DNA of 64,000 nt from Nothopassalora personata (Eukaryota > Ascomycota > Dothideomycetes > Mycosphaerellales > Mycosphaerellaceae): contig CM066293.1 of the NCBI GenBank assembly GCA_033816765.1, forward strand, positions 2,852,001-2,916,000, written 5' to 3'. Shown here piece by piece: positions 21,448 to 34,000 of this stretch (within the stretch, counting starts at the first letter, position 1; every line of letters starts with the position of its first letter). The notes under the pieces were generated by a model, which was not told where the DNA came from, did no database searches, and saw nothing but the letters and a program-made list of their open reading frames with translations. A program made the translations under genes and the position numbers.

Positions 21448-22379
21448 ATGGCCGTGGCAATAACCAAACCACCAACCACCTCATCTCCTTCGTCCCATCC
21501 TCATTCCCATCATAACTCATCCTTCCTCTCACTACCCCCCACTCCCTCCCCGAAACCCAAACGCCGCCTTCACCATCCCAAAAGCCGGCCCTTCAAAATC
21601 CTCGTCAGTTTCTCGCCACACCCGTCCAGTTTTACACTTCAGGTTTCGGACCCATGGGAGGATACTGCTTTCCCTCCTTCTCGACTTTCGGCTCGCAGGA
21701 GCAGCGGTCTGATTCTGCGACGGAGTCGAGGACTTGGGGGACGTGGGAGCCGCAGCCCCACCAGGTGGTCTTGTCTGAAGAACATGTTAGATGTAGGTAG
21801 GTGAGAGGGGATGAGGGGACATGTACTGCAGGTTGAGCAGACTGCTTGTTTGCACATTGTTGCGGTAGGTGGGTTGCGAGTGAGGTTTGGTGGTTATCGT
21901 GTGGTTGATTTGGTGAGTTGAAGGTGACACAATGGCGAGGTTGTTGCTTGCCCCGCGCAGATTCGGCGATTGGAAGTTTGGGCTGGGGACTTCATGTCTC
22001 GAGGAGATCACCGGGTCTTACCTTATAATGACCTCAGCCTGGTGTGTAGGACGGTTGTGTTTGACAGTGGAACCTTGAGAGGATATACTGTCGTCCAGGT
22101 CGATGAGCGGGAGCCGTCCTGGAAGCACCCCAGCGAAGACGCCGATAGAGCTCCGAGAGACTCAATGTGAAGTGGCCAAAAACGACCGTGTGACGCAGTC
22201 TGACTGTATTATTTTAGACCTGACTATCCCGGCCATCTTTCCACCGATCTTACACCCTCGCTCAAGCATTCAATACTCATCGTCCCCACTCTCAACACCT
22301 CAAACCTGCACTCTCACGTTTCTCCGAACCTCACCCTAAACTACAGGAGCCTCACTCCCACCACCCACAACACTCCCTC
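21448..22379 (+). other. Possible host gene fragment ending at the Copia C insertion site
   Basis: An ORF from ATG 21448 is Ser/Pro/His-rich (LSLPPTPSPKPKRR), then reads PFKILVSFSPHP. From about 21640 another frame (FGPMGGYCFPSF) looks more protein-like, so an intron or frameshift may lie there. Nothing between 21805 and 22379 is recognisable. Copia C begins at 22380, and 22375-22379 (CCCTC) is its duplicated target. I cannot name a family; part or all of this may be non-coding. Confidence 0.3.
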
Positions 22380-22628
22380 TGTAAAGCGCCAGGATGATGC
22401 ATGGATAGCAGGTTTTGAGGGTGACATAACCTGATTGAGTGTGGTAATTACTTGTCCTTGGGAAATGAGATTAGGCACCTGAATTACAGGGATTGAGGGC
22501 CTCTTATTAAAAGAAGACTTATATAAGCACCTTAAGGGTGCTACTACTTGTAATAAACATGGTTTTTCATACCCTAATTTCTAGACTTAATACCCTAGTT
22601 CCAAACTTCTATCTCTACTAGTTTCACA
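22380..22628 (+). repeat. 5' LTR of Copia C
   Basis: It matches 35602-35850 over its whole length. Its outer 165 bp are unmutated; RIP-type changes appear only in the last 60-85 bp. Confidence 0.93.
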
Positions 22629-22689
22629 GTTATAAGCCCGAGTTAAGTAACTTAGGGTCTCTATTCGGAATTGCACATATCTATTAGAC

Positions 22690-24397
22690 CTAATCGAGGT
22701 ACACAATAGACCTTAGGCAATACCTTTAGGACTACCCGTCCGCTGCGACAATAAAGGAACTAAACTACTATAATCCCTCTATATTTAATAACTTCTACCT
22801 TTAGACTTAGGCTAAAGCAGTTAGAATAGACTTATGGAAGTATATAGAAGGGAAGTTATAGGACGGTACGACAACCTAGGAAATGGATCTCGATCTATTA
22901 CCTAAACCTTAGGAACTAGTTATAGGCCCTCTACTAAACCCTCCTACTAAAGACGATAATATAGCTACATAGACCCTATTTAGCAGAATTAGCACATCGT
23001 ACAACCTCTGGTATACGATATATAGGGATTAGAAGAAAGAATACGAGGACTTTATAACTCGCAAACGCTCCCTAAAATCCTACTTCGAGAGGACTATTCT
23101 ATAAATATACCTTAACGACCTTCTTAGCCGACTAGATACCCTCTCTACTTAGTAGACATACATTAAAGCTAAACTAGAGCCTAAGACTAAGAGTAGAAGG
23201 GTAATTCTTTAGAGCTAACACAATAAGCTTATAAAGGGACCTAAGAGTAAGAATATCGACTAATTTCTTCTAAAGTGGCTCGAGCTTAACCGAAAGCTTA
23301 GATAGAGGGGCTATCTACTTACCCTATATATAAAAGATAACCTATGCCGCATAATTGAGGGCACTATCAATGTAGCTAAAGGTAGAATTATTGCGGAATT
23401 GAGCAATAACCTTAAAGACGCTATTTAGAGGTGTCTTAAGTTTACTAGAAGGAACCCTAGCAAGTACAAGGCAAATAGTAACACTAAGAAGAGCATCTTA
23501 TTTACTACATTAGGGGATCAATAGACTACTAGTCATCCCCTAGAAAAGACAACGAGGGATCGCCTAAGGCAAACATATACTAAAATAACTGGAAAACCTC
23601 CTAATAAAGCATGCCTATTCCTTAGAAAATGCAATATCGTTAATTATAACTTACGACTACCCTAGGAAAGCATAGACAATACCTAGAAAGGTTAGCTAAA
23701 GACCTACCGTAAGTATCTAAGGGACAATCCTTAATTCTGTAAGCGCTAGGTAAGTAGATATAAGGATCCTAAGGCCCTTAAACTTATAAAGGATCTTTAG
23801 TCTAACTCTAATAAAGACTAAAGAATAGAGGGAACGGATTCGAGACCTAGAGGGTTATACGGACTACGCGCAATTAAGACCTAGGGAGTATACTCCTCTA
23901 ACAACTTATCGGAGGAGGACTCCTAGCTACTAGATAGGGGGTCTAACGTACATATAATTAATGAACCTACGAAGGCCGAATTTACCCTAGAATTAATCCC
24001 TAAGGATACACTAGTCTACGTAGCGGCTATTACCCTTCGAGAAGTGGTTAAGGGTACCGTAAAGGTCCGTATTAAGTCACTAGATAGACACCTAGTTACC
24101 TTAAACCTTGAGAATACCCTCTACATTCTAGGATTTTACTGTAATATTATCTTACTCTCTTAAATGCGAAAGAAAGGTCTATTCTTAGACGAGCGTATAG
24201 ATATTTAGTATAATAGAAACAATGCTAGGGTAGTAAAGGTCTATAGATTAGGGGATCTACCATACCTAAATATAGATACTCTAGCAAAAGGAGACCCTAT
24301 AACGATTACTAAGTGGCCTATATCCGAAGATAGTACCCTACTTTCAGTTGTAGAGGCTCTAAAATAACAATTAAGGAGCGTAGTAATAGCTAGGAGC
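22690..24397 (+). pseudogene. gag and protease of Copia C, RIP-degraded
   Basis: The conceptual reading gives a Copia gag region followed by a damaged Cys-containing knuckle (CLFLRKCNI, near 23615) and a Copia aspartic protease: QLLDRGSNVHIINEP near 23920-23965, matching the usual LLDSG-SNVHI active site with DSG changed to DRG. The downstream strands (TLVYVAAIT, then NLENTLYILGFYCNIILLS, near 24010-24160) match Copia proteases. The frame is cut by element D at 24403. Stops at Gln/Trp codons are frequent. Confidence 0.7.
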
Positions 24398-24402
24398 CGT
24401 AT

Positions 24403-24583
24403 TATTAAGGGATGTCGTAATGTATAGCACGCCTACGACCTGCTAGTCGTAGATGAACTAATTCTTACCTTTTATTTAAGACGTATCGCGCGTCGTAAGG
24501 TGTACGTATGCGTGTCACGTGCGGTATGCTAAGCCGGGCATAGCCGTATTATATGTAAGGGTTAGCTATAGGCTGCCCTTACA
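24403..24583 (-). repeat. 3' LTR of chromovirus D (left side)
   Basis: 181 bp; outer (left) part spared from RIP, inner part mutated. Element-sense ends are TGTAAGGG and CCCTTAATA. Confidence 0.88.
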
Positions 24584-24904
24584 ACTGCCTCCCCTTCTAG
24601 GCCGAGCTGCCCTTAGCTCGCGGCTTTAGGAGATTTCTATATAAGTGATCTATCTACTTCTCGTAGATTCCGTTACTATGCGACCCGTCTACGGGTCTCG
24701 TGCGTATCGTTATCGTAGTGTAGGTAGGTGTGAAGTTATAGTTACCGGGTTAACTAACTCGAGGGTTTAAGAAGCGTACCCTCTCCCTCCTTTTCCTTCT
24801 TTTTCCTTATACTACGTTCTCGTAGCGCACTATACCCGTACTACTAGCAATCTACTAGCTCCTCGCTAGCGACTACCTAGCGACCCGCTAGTATCATTAT
24901 TATT

Positions 24905-25944
24905 ATGTCTACCTTGCCTCCGTCTTCTAGCCGCTCCGCCTCCTTCTATAGCATTAGTAGCGACAGTACTACTAGCGCCTTAGAAGACGAGCGCCGCTAG
25001 GCGGCTCTAGTACGCGACGTACCTAGAACGCCTAGTAGTCGTAAGCAACTAGCATCCCCCTCGTAGCTACTAACGCCCTCGCCCGCTACTAAGCTCTCGT
25101 AGAGGATTAATATGTATATACGGTACCTCCTATACTTCGTTAAGGGTAAGTCTCTACGCGCGCCGCCTACGATTCGTATACTAACTACTTACTAGACGAA
25201 GCCGATAACTGTAATAGTATTACTACCCGCGAGCTCCTAAAGAAGTACGGCCGCTGTAGGCGTAATAGATACAAGTGCGCGCCTAACACTAGCTACGCTA
25301 TCGCCTTGCTAGTAAGCCGCCTACGCGCCGCGCGCTCCTAGCGCGACTTCCTTACGGCCATAATGGGCTAGGCGCCTATAGACCTCTAGTAGTAGAAGCT
25401 AGTAGAGTAGATCCGCCTATGTACCTAGCTAGGTAACGACATTACGGAGGTAAGTCGCTACTTCGCTCCTACGAGTCGACTACTACTCGCGGGGGGGGCT
25501 CTAGTACGTCTCCTATGCTTCGGCTAACCCTTTCTATAGGCTATTAGGCAGTTTAATGCCTATAAGCATAAGCGTGCCGGGGAAACCCGTATACGTGCCT
25601 CCGCCGCCGCTACTACTGCCGCCGCCCCCGCCGCCGCAGCCCTCGCGCTCTAGTAGGAGTAGAACCGCGCCCTTAATAGGCTATTCGAACTCGGCCGCGC
25701 CGTAAGTCGCATATTCCTCGTATACATGTACCCTACTAACCGTAGTCCTAGTTCCTATAGGCGTAGAACATCGATACTACCGCCGCCGACTAGGTATTTC
25801 TACCTAAGTGTCACCGTACCGGCGCCCAGTGACACTAAGTCACTACGCGACGACGACAACTAAGGCGCTCGCCGCACACGCTACTCGCGGGCTCCTCGCC
25901 TACTACTACTCTACGTGGCCCCTAGTAGGCGCGCTACTCTTTAG
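24905..25944 (+). CDS. Antisense, intron-containing accessory ORF of chromovirus D (about 329 codons, RIP-damaged)
   Basis: This ORF is opposite to pol. It starts at ATG 24905, about 320 bp inside the 3' LTR, and ends at 25944, 69 bp from the end of pol (convergent). Exon 1 is 24905-25145. The intron 25146-25195 (50 nt) has GTAAGT, a perfect TACTAAC branch site and TAG. Exon 2 is 25196-25944. Stops inside are TAG/TAA at plausible Gln codons. Exon 1 is Ser-rich (SFYSISSDSTTSALED). Exon 2 starts DEADNCNSITTRELLKKYGR, then CRRNRYKC, a possible metal-binding pair, then helical segments, an Ala-rich stretch and a Ser/Arg-rich end. A second copy of the start lies at 51541-51912. Because it is antisense, its intron would survive retrotransposition. 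Function unknown. A G-run near 25490 could hide a frameshift. Confidence 0.6.
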
Positions 25945-26013
25945 CTTTTGTTTTATTTATAGTTAAGAAAAGTTTTATTTATACTCTAGTGCTCTAGTAC
26001 TCCTATGCTAGTC

Positions 26014-29000
26014 TCATTTGCTTCTCCTTAACGCCTTATAGTCGGCTACTATACGATCCGTATTCGCGAGGCCCTCCGCCGGTTCCTAGCTATTATACTC
26101 CTCTAGCTAGTCCTTCCACTAGACTAGATACTGTAGCTTACCCTTACGCTTACGCCTATCTAGTACTGCCTCTACCTTATACTCTCCGTCCTTATTAGCT
26201 AGAGGGGGTACGGGTCCATCCTTATCGCTACCGATATACGGCTCGAGGAGAGAGACATAGAAGACGTTATAGAGCCTTAAGTCGGCTAGTAGCGCTAGGC
26301 GGTACGCCTACGAACCGATAGCGTCCGTAATGCGGTATAGGCCAATAAACTTCGGACCTATCTTCTTCTTTAGTACTACTAACTTAAGGTTCTTCGTTAA
26401 TAATAGGACTAAGTTACCTACGCGGTAGGTCTTAGCTTAGTAGGTCTTATTATAGTAGCGAGCCTAGCTTTCTACTATAGCCTTCTATCGCTCCTCGAGT
26501 GTAGCGCGTAGTTTTCGCATGCGACTCGTAGCTGTTACCGCTGCTAGTACTTCCCCCCCTAGGTCTCGTCTCGAGATCTAGTTAGTGTAGGGGTAATCTT
26601 AGGTCGCTAACCGTACGCTATCTTAAACGGACTTATCCGTAGTGTTAGGTAGATGCTATTGTTAGCTACGAATTTAGCAACTATAAGCCACTTAGCCTAC
26701 TTAGTTTAATTGTTACTATAGTAATAACGAAGATATTGTTCGAGGGTTTAGTTTACCCTCTTAGTTTAGCCGTTAGTCTAAGGGTAAAAGGCCGTAGATA
26801 GCTTACGCTTTATACGCGCCTCGAAGTAGAAGTTACTCTAAAACTAACTAGTGAAGACCGGACCTCGGTCGCTTACTATACCTAACGGGACACTATAGTA
26901 TCGTACGACTTCGTCTCGTAGGAGCCTCGTAAGCTCTACGGCTATGTAAGTCTTCGTCGTCGGGATGTATAAGCTCATTTTTAAGTAGCGATCGACTATT
27001 ACTAGGATCGCATTATACACGTAACCGGCTCGCGTACTTAGAGGTAGGTCCGTAATAAAATCTATAGTAATTTCCTACTACGGACCGTCTAGCCTAGGCA
27101 GTAGCTATAGCTCGCCGTAGGGTTGATAGCGCCTCGCCTTCGAGGTCTAACAAGCCCTACAGTTTCTAACATACTTCCTTATATCCTTACTTAGTAATTC
27201 CTACTAGTAATAACGTCGTAGTAGCTCTTTAGTCTTTACCTTACTAAAGTGCCCTACTAGTAGGTCGTTATAATGTATGTAGAGTAGCTATACTCTTACT
27301 ATATAGTCTTCGGGTACTATAATCGCGTTCCCGCGATAGACTAACCCGTCTTTTATATGCTAGTCCTTAGCGTCCCCTTCGCTAGGCGCCTACGATAAGT
27401 ATACAACGTACCTATCGTCTCTCCCCTATACGATTTTTATTAGTAGTGTAAGCAGTTTACCTAGGCCGCCCTACATTATTACAGCGCACACTCTTACTAG
27501 TAGCGATCGGGTCCCCTACGGCTCGTAGGCTACTACTACTATTATCGTCGCCTTATCCTATATCTTCTCGTAGGTAGCGGTTACGCGCCTTACTATAGGC
27601 TCGTCCTCTCCTAATAGGGATTCCTTCTAGAAAGATAGCTTACTTTATAGCGTAGGAAGTAAGTTCGACGTCTACTACGCTACGCGTACGTAGTTACTAC
27701 GTCGCGATAGCGTATCGGCTAGGTTACTCTTCCCCGACCTATGCTCTACTACGAAGTTAAAAGATTGTAGAAACGTCGCCTATCGAGCTTACCTCCCATT
27801 TAGCTACTTCACTATCATAAAACCCTATAGGTTTGTATAGTCGACTAGTACCTAAACCGCATACGATGCGCCTTCGAGGTACGGTCGCTAATACTTAAAT
27901 GCCTCCACTACTGCTAGTAGCTCTTAGTTATAGGTCTTATAATTACACTCGGTAGGTATTATCTTACGAGAATAGAAGGCAATTAGATGCTACTTAGTCC
28001 TAAATAGCTAAGAGATAATGCCTATAATCGCAAAACCTAAGGCATCCGTCTTAACCCTCGTACGTAACAAAGGATCAAAGTGCCTTAGGATAGGTGCTCC
28101 GAGGAACCTAGCTTTTAGCCGTTAGAACGCTTACTCCTCGTAAGCGGACTATATAAGAGGCCCTTACTTCTTGCTATTCTTACATCCCTTTAGTAGGTCT
28201 ATTAATAGCTTCGCAATCCTCGAGTACCCTTCGATAAAGCGCCTATAGAAGTTATAGAATCCTAGGAAGGATTAAACCTTATAAAAACTCGTAGGCGTAG
28301 GCTATTCCTCGATTACGGCTACCCTACTCCTATCTATCGATACGCCTACGACACTTACGATAAATCCTAGGAACTCGGTATTCTCCTAGAAGAAGCTACA
28401 CTTCTTTAGGTTCGTAAATAGGGCGAACTTTCGTAGCCTCTCTAGCACCGCGCGTACGGCTCGCACGTGCTCCTTACGCGTTACGCTATAGATAAGGATA
28501 TTATCTAGGTAGACTACGTAGATGTTATCTACTAACCTAGTAAGGGCCTTATTAATGTACCCCTAAAAGGTAGCTAGTGCGTTAGTTAACCTAAAAGGCA
28601 TAACTAAGTACTCGTAGTAACCGTATCGCGTGCGAAACGCAGTCTTCTACTCGTCTCCTCGCTTAATAGGAATACGGTAGTAGATATCCTATAGGTCGAT
28701 TATAGTAAAGAGCCTAGCGCCCTATAGCCTATCTAAGGTCTTACTAATTAGGGGTAGTAGGTACCGGTTCTTTACTATAATCTTATTTAGGCCTCTATAA
28801 TCTACATAGAGCCTAAGAGTGCTATTCCTCTTTAGTACGAATAGGATAGGCGCACCCGCCTCGCTTGCGGATCGCCTAATCCACCCCTTCTCTATTACTT
28901 ACGTAAGGTACTCCTTTAAGGCCTCTAGCTTAGTTAAGGACTAGTAGTATAGCGGCTTAAAAGGGGGTTTCTTTCCTTTAACGAGATTAATCGCATGCTT

Positions 29001-29650
29001 AACCCCGTCGGGCATCTTACGCTTCGCCTACTTATTAGGTACGTATATATCTCGGAAGTCTATAAATTCTTTAGGCTACGAGGGGCCCTCTCCTTCGGGT
29101 ACTACTATAGTAATAGCCCGAACACTTATCGTATAAACCTGCTTTAAGCTCTCGAGATCCTTAAGGAACTCGCGTGCATTACGCTACTAAATCGTAGGCG
29201 TCTCTATACCGTAGTACTACTAGTTATCCTTATCGGCCTTTACTATCCGATTACGATACCGCTAGGGTCTACCTAAAATAACTAACGGCCTACCTATAGG
29301 CGCTATATAGTAGATAGCGTCGCTTACGCGCTCTACTTCTATATCGTTAGCTAGTCGCACGCGAACCGCATAGGCGCCGTAGTAATGCCCCTAGTCCTAC
29401 GTATACGACTCTAGATTTAGAAGCTTTATACTACTAATAGGCTACATCTAGTGTCGGAGTATATACTCGTACGACACTAAGCTTAAATCTATACCGTTAT
29501 CTAGAAGAAACGTAGCCTCGCAAAAGCCCTTACACGTCTCGACGGCGCCTTGTAAGTAACGCGCTAGACTCGCATCGACTTACCTTAAGGGGTCTATATA
29601 GAAACTCGGACTTAGGAGCGACCCTTACCTAGTCCTCTACCTTTTCCCTA
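26014..29650 (-). pseudogene. pol of chromovirus D with C-terminal chromodomain, RIP-degraded
   Basis: Protease and RT come first (highest coordinates), then RNase H and integrase. The C-terminus reads KVEAVLDRRKRKGKLQYLVQ, then WK, a chromodomain, and ends DYKALRRSK with TGA at 26014-26016. In this element the TGA is probably the natural stop, since RIP produces TAA/TAG. Many internal TAG/TAA codons make the protein non-functional. A 33-residue segment near the gag-protease junction is present once here and three times in element E. Confidence 0.8.
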
Positions 29651-30800
29651 TTCGCCCTTCTTAGTTAAAGCCTCGACAGTTTCTACCCTACGAACCGCTT
29701 ACGCGTCGCGGTCTTTCTATAGGTGTCTATTCCGGCACTCCGTCTTATAGTAACCCTTCCTACCGTAGCCGTAGTACTCTACTTTCGACTTCTAGCTAGT
29801 TAAAGACGAGCCACCGGCGTCTCGCTACTAACTCGTACCCGAGGCGCCCGGTACTTAACTCTACTTCTATTACTTTAGGCGATCGGCCCGCTTATATACG
29901 CCCTTAGCTTTACGCTTACGACGTATATGCTACCCGCGGTCGTACCCTCCGCTACTACCTCGGCGCTCGGTACTTTCGATGCGCGAGGCTAGGACTACTA
30001 GGTCTTCTCTAGTCGTAGGGATATTATAGTAGCTAACGATAGCGGACCGTAAGCGAGGCGTAAGCTTCGCTAGTAGGTACCGTATACGTTACGCTTCCGA
30101 GTAGTTACCTAACTAGTCCTCTATAACATCTAGCTTAGTTGCGAACTGCCGCGCTATCTAGTTGTCCTTCTATTTCGTAACCTCGTACTCTAACATAACG
30201 TTAAGTACGCGATTTATAGGATCGCCGTATACGTCTCGGTAGAACTCCTTAAAGTCCTAGTATATATACCCTACGAGGTTAACGGCGCTATAGTTAGCAT
30301 ACTATTGCTCGCTTACCTCTCCGCTAAGGTACATAACCCTATATAGGACCTTTAATTCGTCTATCGCGTACATAGTGCCTAAGAGGGCGAAGATAAGTAA
30401 GAGCTCCCGAAGGAATACCCTTACCTTCCTTATCGAATCCCCTCTAAAGGCGTCGGCTCTTTTAGGCGCGGTCGCGTCGTATGCGCTACGGCCGCGCCTC
30501 GCACTATAATATTATCGTTAGTAGTTATAGAGACAGAGGTAGGGGTTATAGTAGGGAGGTAATCTTCTCTCCTCCCTCCTATACGCTCTAGAGGCGGTAC
30601 GCTTATAGCGCGTAAGATCTCTAGCCGCTCGATCTCCCGCTATATCTCTTGCTCTTTAATCTTAGCCCGTAAGGCCTCTCTTCTCGTAACTAAGGCTACA
30701 CGACGCGCCTACTGCTATGCTCTAGGGCTTAGGGGCGGCGTAGGCGACTCGCCGTCGTATACGTCGCAATCGGGCTCTATAGCGTGTATAGATTGTAACG
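29650..30800 (-). pseudogene. gag of chromovirus D, RIP-degraded
   Basis: It is homologous, inverted, to 52130-53260 of element E, where the gag capsid fold is easier to follow. It includes an Arg-rich segment and a damaged zinc knuckle. Exact ends not determined. Confidence 0.6.
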
Positions 30801-30817
30801 AAAAGAAGAATTAGAAC

Positions 30818-30998
30818 TATTAAGGGATGTCGCAATATATAGTACGCCTACGACCTACTAGTCGTAGATGAACTAATTCTTACCTTTTGTTTAAGACGCA
30901 TCGCGCGTCGTAAGGTGTACGTATACGTGTTACGTGCGGTATACTAAGCCGGGTATAGCCGCATTACATGTAAGGGTTAGCTATAGGCTACCCTTACA
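30818..30998 (-). repeat. 5' LTR of chromovirus D (right side)
   Basis: 181 bp; mutated on its inner (left) side, spared at its outer (right) end, the reverse of the left LTR. Confidence 0.88.
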
Positions 30999-31003
30999 CG
31001 TAT

Positions 31004-34000
31004 GCCCCTACCTACAGTACCGAGGATAATAAAGGACTACTATAAGGTCCTTAGACACCCTAGGCTAGAGCGTATAATGCACCTATAAGACGTAGTAAAG
31101 GGCATTAAGATTATAGGATTAGAGGAACCACCTAAAACTAACGAGTACGAATCTTATGCCCTCTTAAAAGGACATAAGAGGATATCTCGAAGGTCTAGGA
31201 TTAAGATACAACCTCCGTCGATACTTAAGGACATCTTAATTAACCTTATAGAATTCGATGTAGGGTATAATAGGGATCGATATACCTTCTATACTAGCGA
31301 TAAGGATATAGGACTTCAATTTAACTAGAATTTTCCTCGAAGAACCTAGGAGAACGTAATGGAGGCATACCTAGAACTTATAAGGTTCATTCGATCCTTT
31401 AGAAGGTTACTTACCGTACTGTATTTAGACAACGATAAGGCCTACGGGGTAGTATTTAAGTCTTAGCTACTAAGAGACGGAGTTACTTAGAAACTAACTA
31501 CCCCCTATATACCCGCTTAGGACCTAGTAGAAATATCCGGAAAGCACTTAATTATTACTACTAGGGCATTAACATTGTTAGTAGGCCTACCTTCAAATCT
31601 ATAGCCTAAGATCGTCTTAATAGCTACTTACCTTATAAACAGAACACTATCTAAGAAGTTAGGCTAGAGGACCCCATTTAAAGTAGCTACGGGCATTAAG
31701 CTAAGCCTTGCTTATATCTATAAAATAGGTTCTAGGGCATACGCTTATAAGACGAATGAGAAAGAACGCCCACGCGCCTATAAAATAGATTCTCGATGCT
31801 ACATCGGTTACTTAGTTAGATTTAAAGGTCACAACATCTACCAAATCTAGATACTATCCTATAGACAAGTTATAAGATCTAGGGATGTCACCTTTAATAA
31901 GAAGTTAAGGTACGAGGGCCTATATAACGTTAACCTCGGACTAGCTATTTAAGACAACGAGAGACTTCTATGTGTCGTAGAACCTCTAAGGCTAGCCTAT
32001 GAGGGACAATTTAAGGAATTGCTATTAACAATTAACCTTTCGACTAACCCTTAAGCCCAGGGGGTAGGGGACAGTATACCTTAAGAAGAGGTAGATAAGG
32101 AAATCCTATATAATAATCCGATTAAAATAAGGGAATCGAAATTTAATTATTAATAGATACACCCCTAAACTTTGCAACCAGATCCGCAAATAGGTCTAGA
32201 AACCCAACTCTAGCTATTTAGACTATTCGTTCCTCTAGGGGATACATATAAGTTAAGAGGATTAATTAGACCTAGACCTAAAACTCTAGACTCTAAGGAT
32301 ACCTACGACATAATCTATTAGAACAAGAAACCGAGGTACGACGAAGAACGAGTACACTCGATTCTTGCTATTAAGAGGATTAAAGTCTTAGCTACTCTCT
32401 CGAAGGGACCTTAAGAGAGTAATACCTTAACTACATCGTCTAAAACAACCGGAACAGGGAACATACTACCCCCTAAACTAAAGCGATAGAAGGACCTTAA
32501 CACACACCCTCATAGGGAAGTATTTAGGGCAGCAAGTGTTAAAGAATTTAAGAAGCAATTCACGATAAACACCCTATCTTAGTGTAATAAGGTCGAAGCA
32601 GTAGGACACCCGATAACGTTAATAACTTAGGTATAGAAATACAAGCTTAACTAAAACGTAGAACTCCTAAAATGCAAGGCTCGAGTATGCGCTCGAGGCG
32701 ATTAAAAGGACGCTATAGGGGAAACCTACTGTTAGGAACCGCTGTACGTTATCACAACTCGGGCTTGGATCTTTGCAGGGATGTCTCAATCAGTTATGAA
32801 GGTAGTGGTTCCAAACAGTATATGGTGTATACTTGAAATGAGTTGAGCACGAGGCTCCTATCTATACTCGTAAAGAAGCGTCGTCTATATAGTGCCATGT
32901 CTTGGTGTGACTGATCAGTCGGATCAGTTGATCTGTCCTGCTCTCTCTGCTCTGTTACAGAGCACGCAGATCGGAGAGAGCACTCTGCATATCGGATCCT
33001 TCCACTAGTGTGTAGGCATCGATTGGTTGGCTGGAGCTTCTCCGGATCGATCCGTAACACCTACGTAGCAACCCTTTATGCAAGACTCTTTAGGTATATA
33101 ATAGCCCTAGTAGCCTATTTTAACCTTAAGACACTATAGATAGACGCCGTAAACGCGTTTCTTAATGCCCCTATACTATCGCTAGTATACATATATACCC
33201 CTAAAGGATTCAAGAAGGAAGGAAAACTTCTAAGGTGCTATAAAGCCCTTTACGGATTTAAGGAGTCCCCTCTACTATAGTATTTAGAGCTTAAAAACAC
33301 CCTTAACGACCTCGGCCTATCTAAAGTTACGGACTGTCTCTTTATTAATAGAGAATTTTTAGTCCTAGTTTTCTTCTATATAGATAATATTTGCTTTACT
33401 TAGCCCTTAAAATCCGAATTAAGAGCTAAGGAGCTTATTTAAGAACTAACTAACAAATACGAGATAAAGGTAATAGGACCTATTAAATGGTTCTACGGGA
33501 TTTACATTACTCGCAATCGTTAACAGCGGATCCTTAAACTTAACTAGAAGGCCTATATCGAGAAGATTAGTTATCGCTACGGTATCTTAAGACCGGAGAA
33601 GAGGATTGAAACTCCCCTACTAGGGGGATATGTCGGCCTTAGAAATGAACTTTAGGCCACTACGGAAGAGATTAACGTTTACAGGTCCTAAGTAGGATCG
33701 GTGAACTTCGTAGCAGTAGAAACGCGCCCTAATATATCCTTTTTAGTCTCTCTTCTTTCTTAGCACCTAACTAACCCTATAAAGGAGGCTCTTAAGGCAG
33801 TGAGACACTTAATTTAATACCTTCTCTACACTACGGATTATTCGATTAAGTACTACGGCCTACCTAAACCCTCGGACTTAACGCTACTAGAATTCTATAG
33901 GGCCTTAGATACCTTATTTGCCAACGATAAGGAAACTCGTAGATTAAGTAAGGCCTTTGTCTTTTTCCTTTTTAAGGGGATTATCGACTAGAGAGCAGTT

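Larger units (their letters stand above)
24403..30998 (-). mobile_element. Ty3/gypsy chromovirus D, complete, RIP-inactivated, nested in Copia C
   Basis: LTRs of 181 bp (24403-24583 and 30818-30998) are flanked by CGTAT (24398-24402 and 30999-31003). Read on the minus strand the order is gag, protease, RT, RNase H, integrase, chromodomain. RT reads NIYVVYLDNILIYS near 28535-28495; RNase H has the YNQELLAVVEAF motif near 27930-27895; the integrase zinc region (YIHYNDLLVGHFS, then CRACQ) and core (PQTNGQTKR near 26735) follow. Pol ends at 26014. A spliced ORF on the opposite strand occupies the region between pol and the 3' (left) LTR. Confidence 0.9.

Noticed and set aside
32794..33060. 88-codon minus ORF
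   Set aside because: It lies wholly inside a solo LTR and has no protein-like features.
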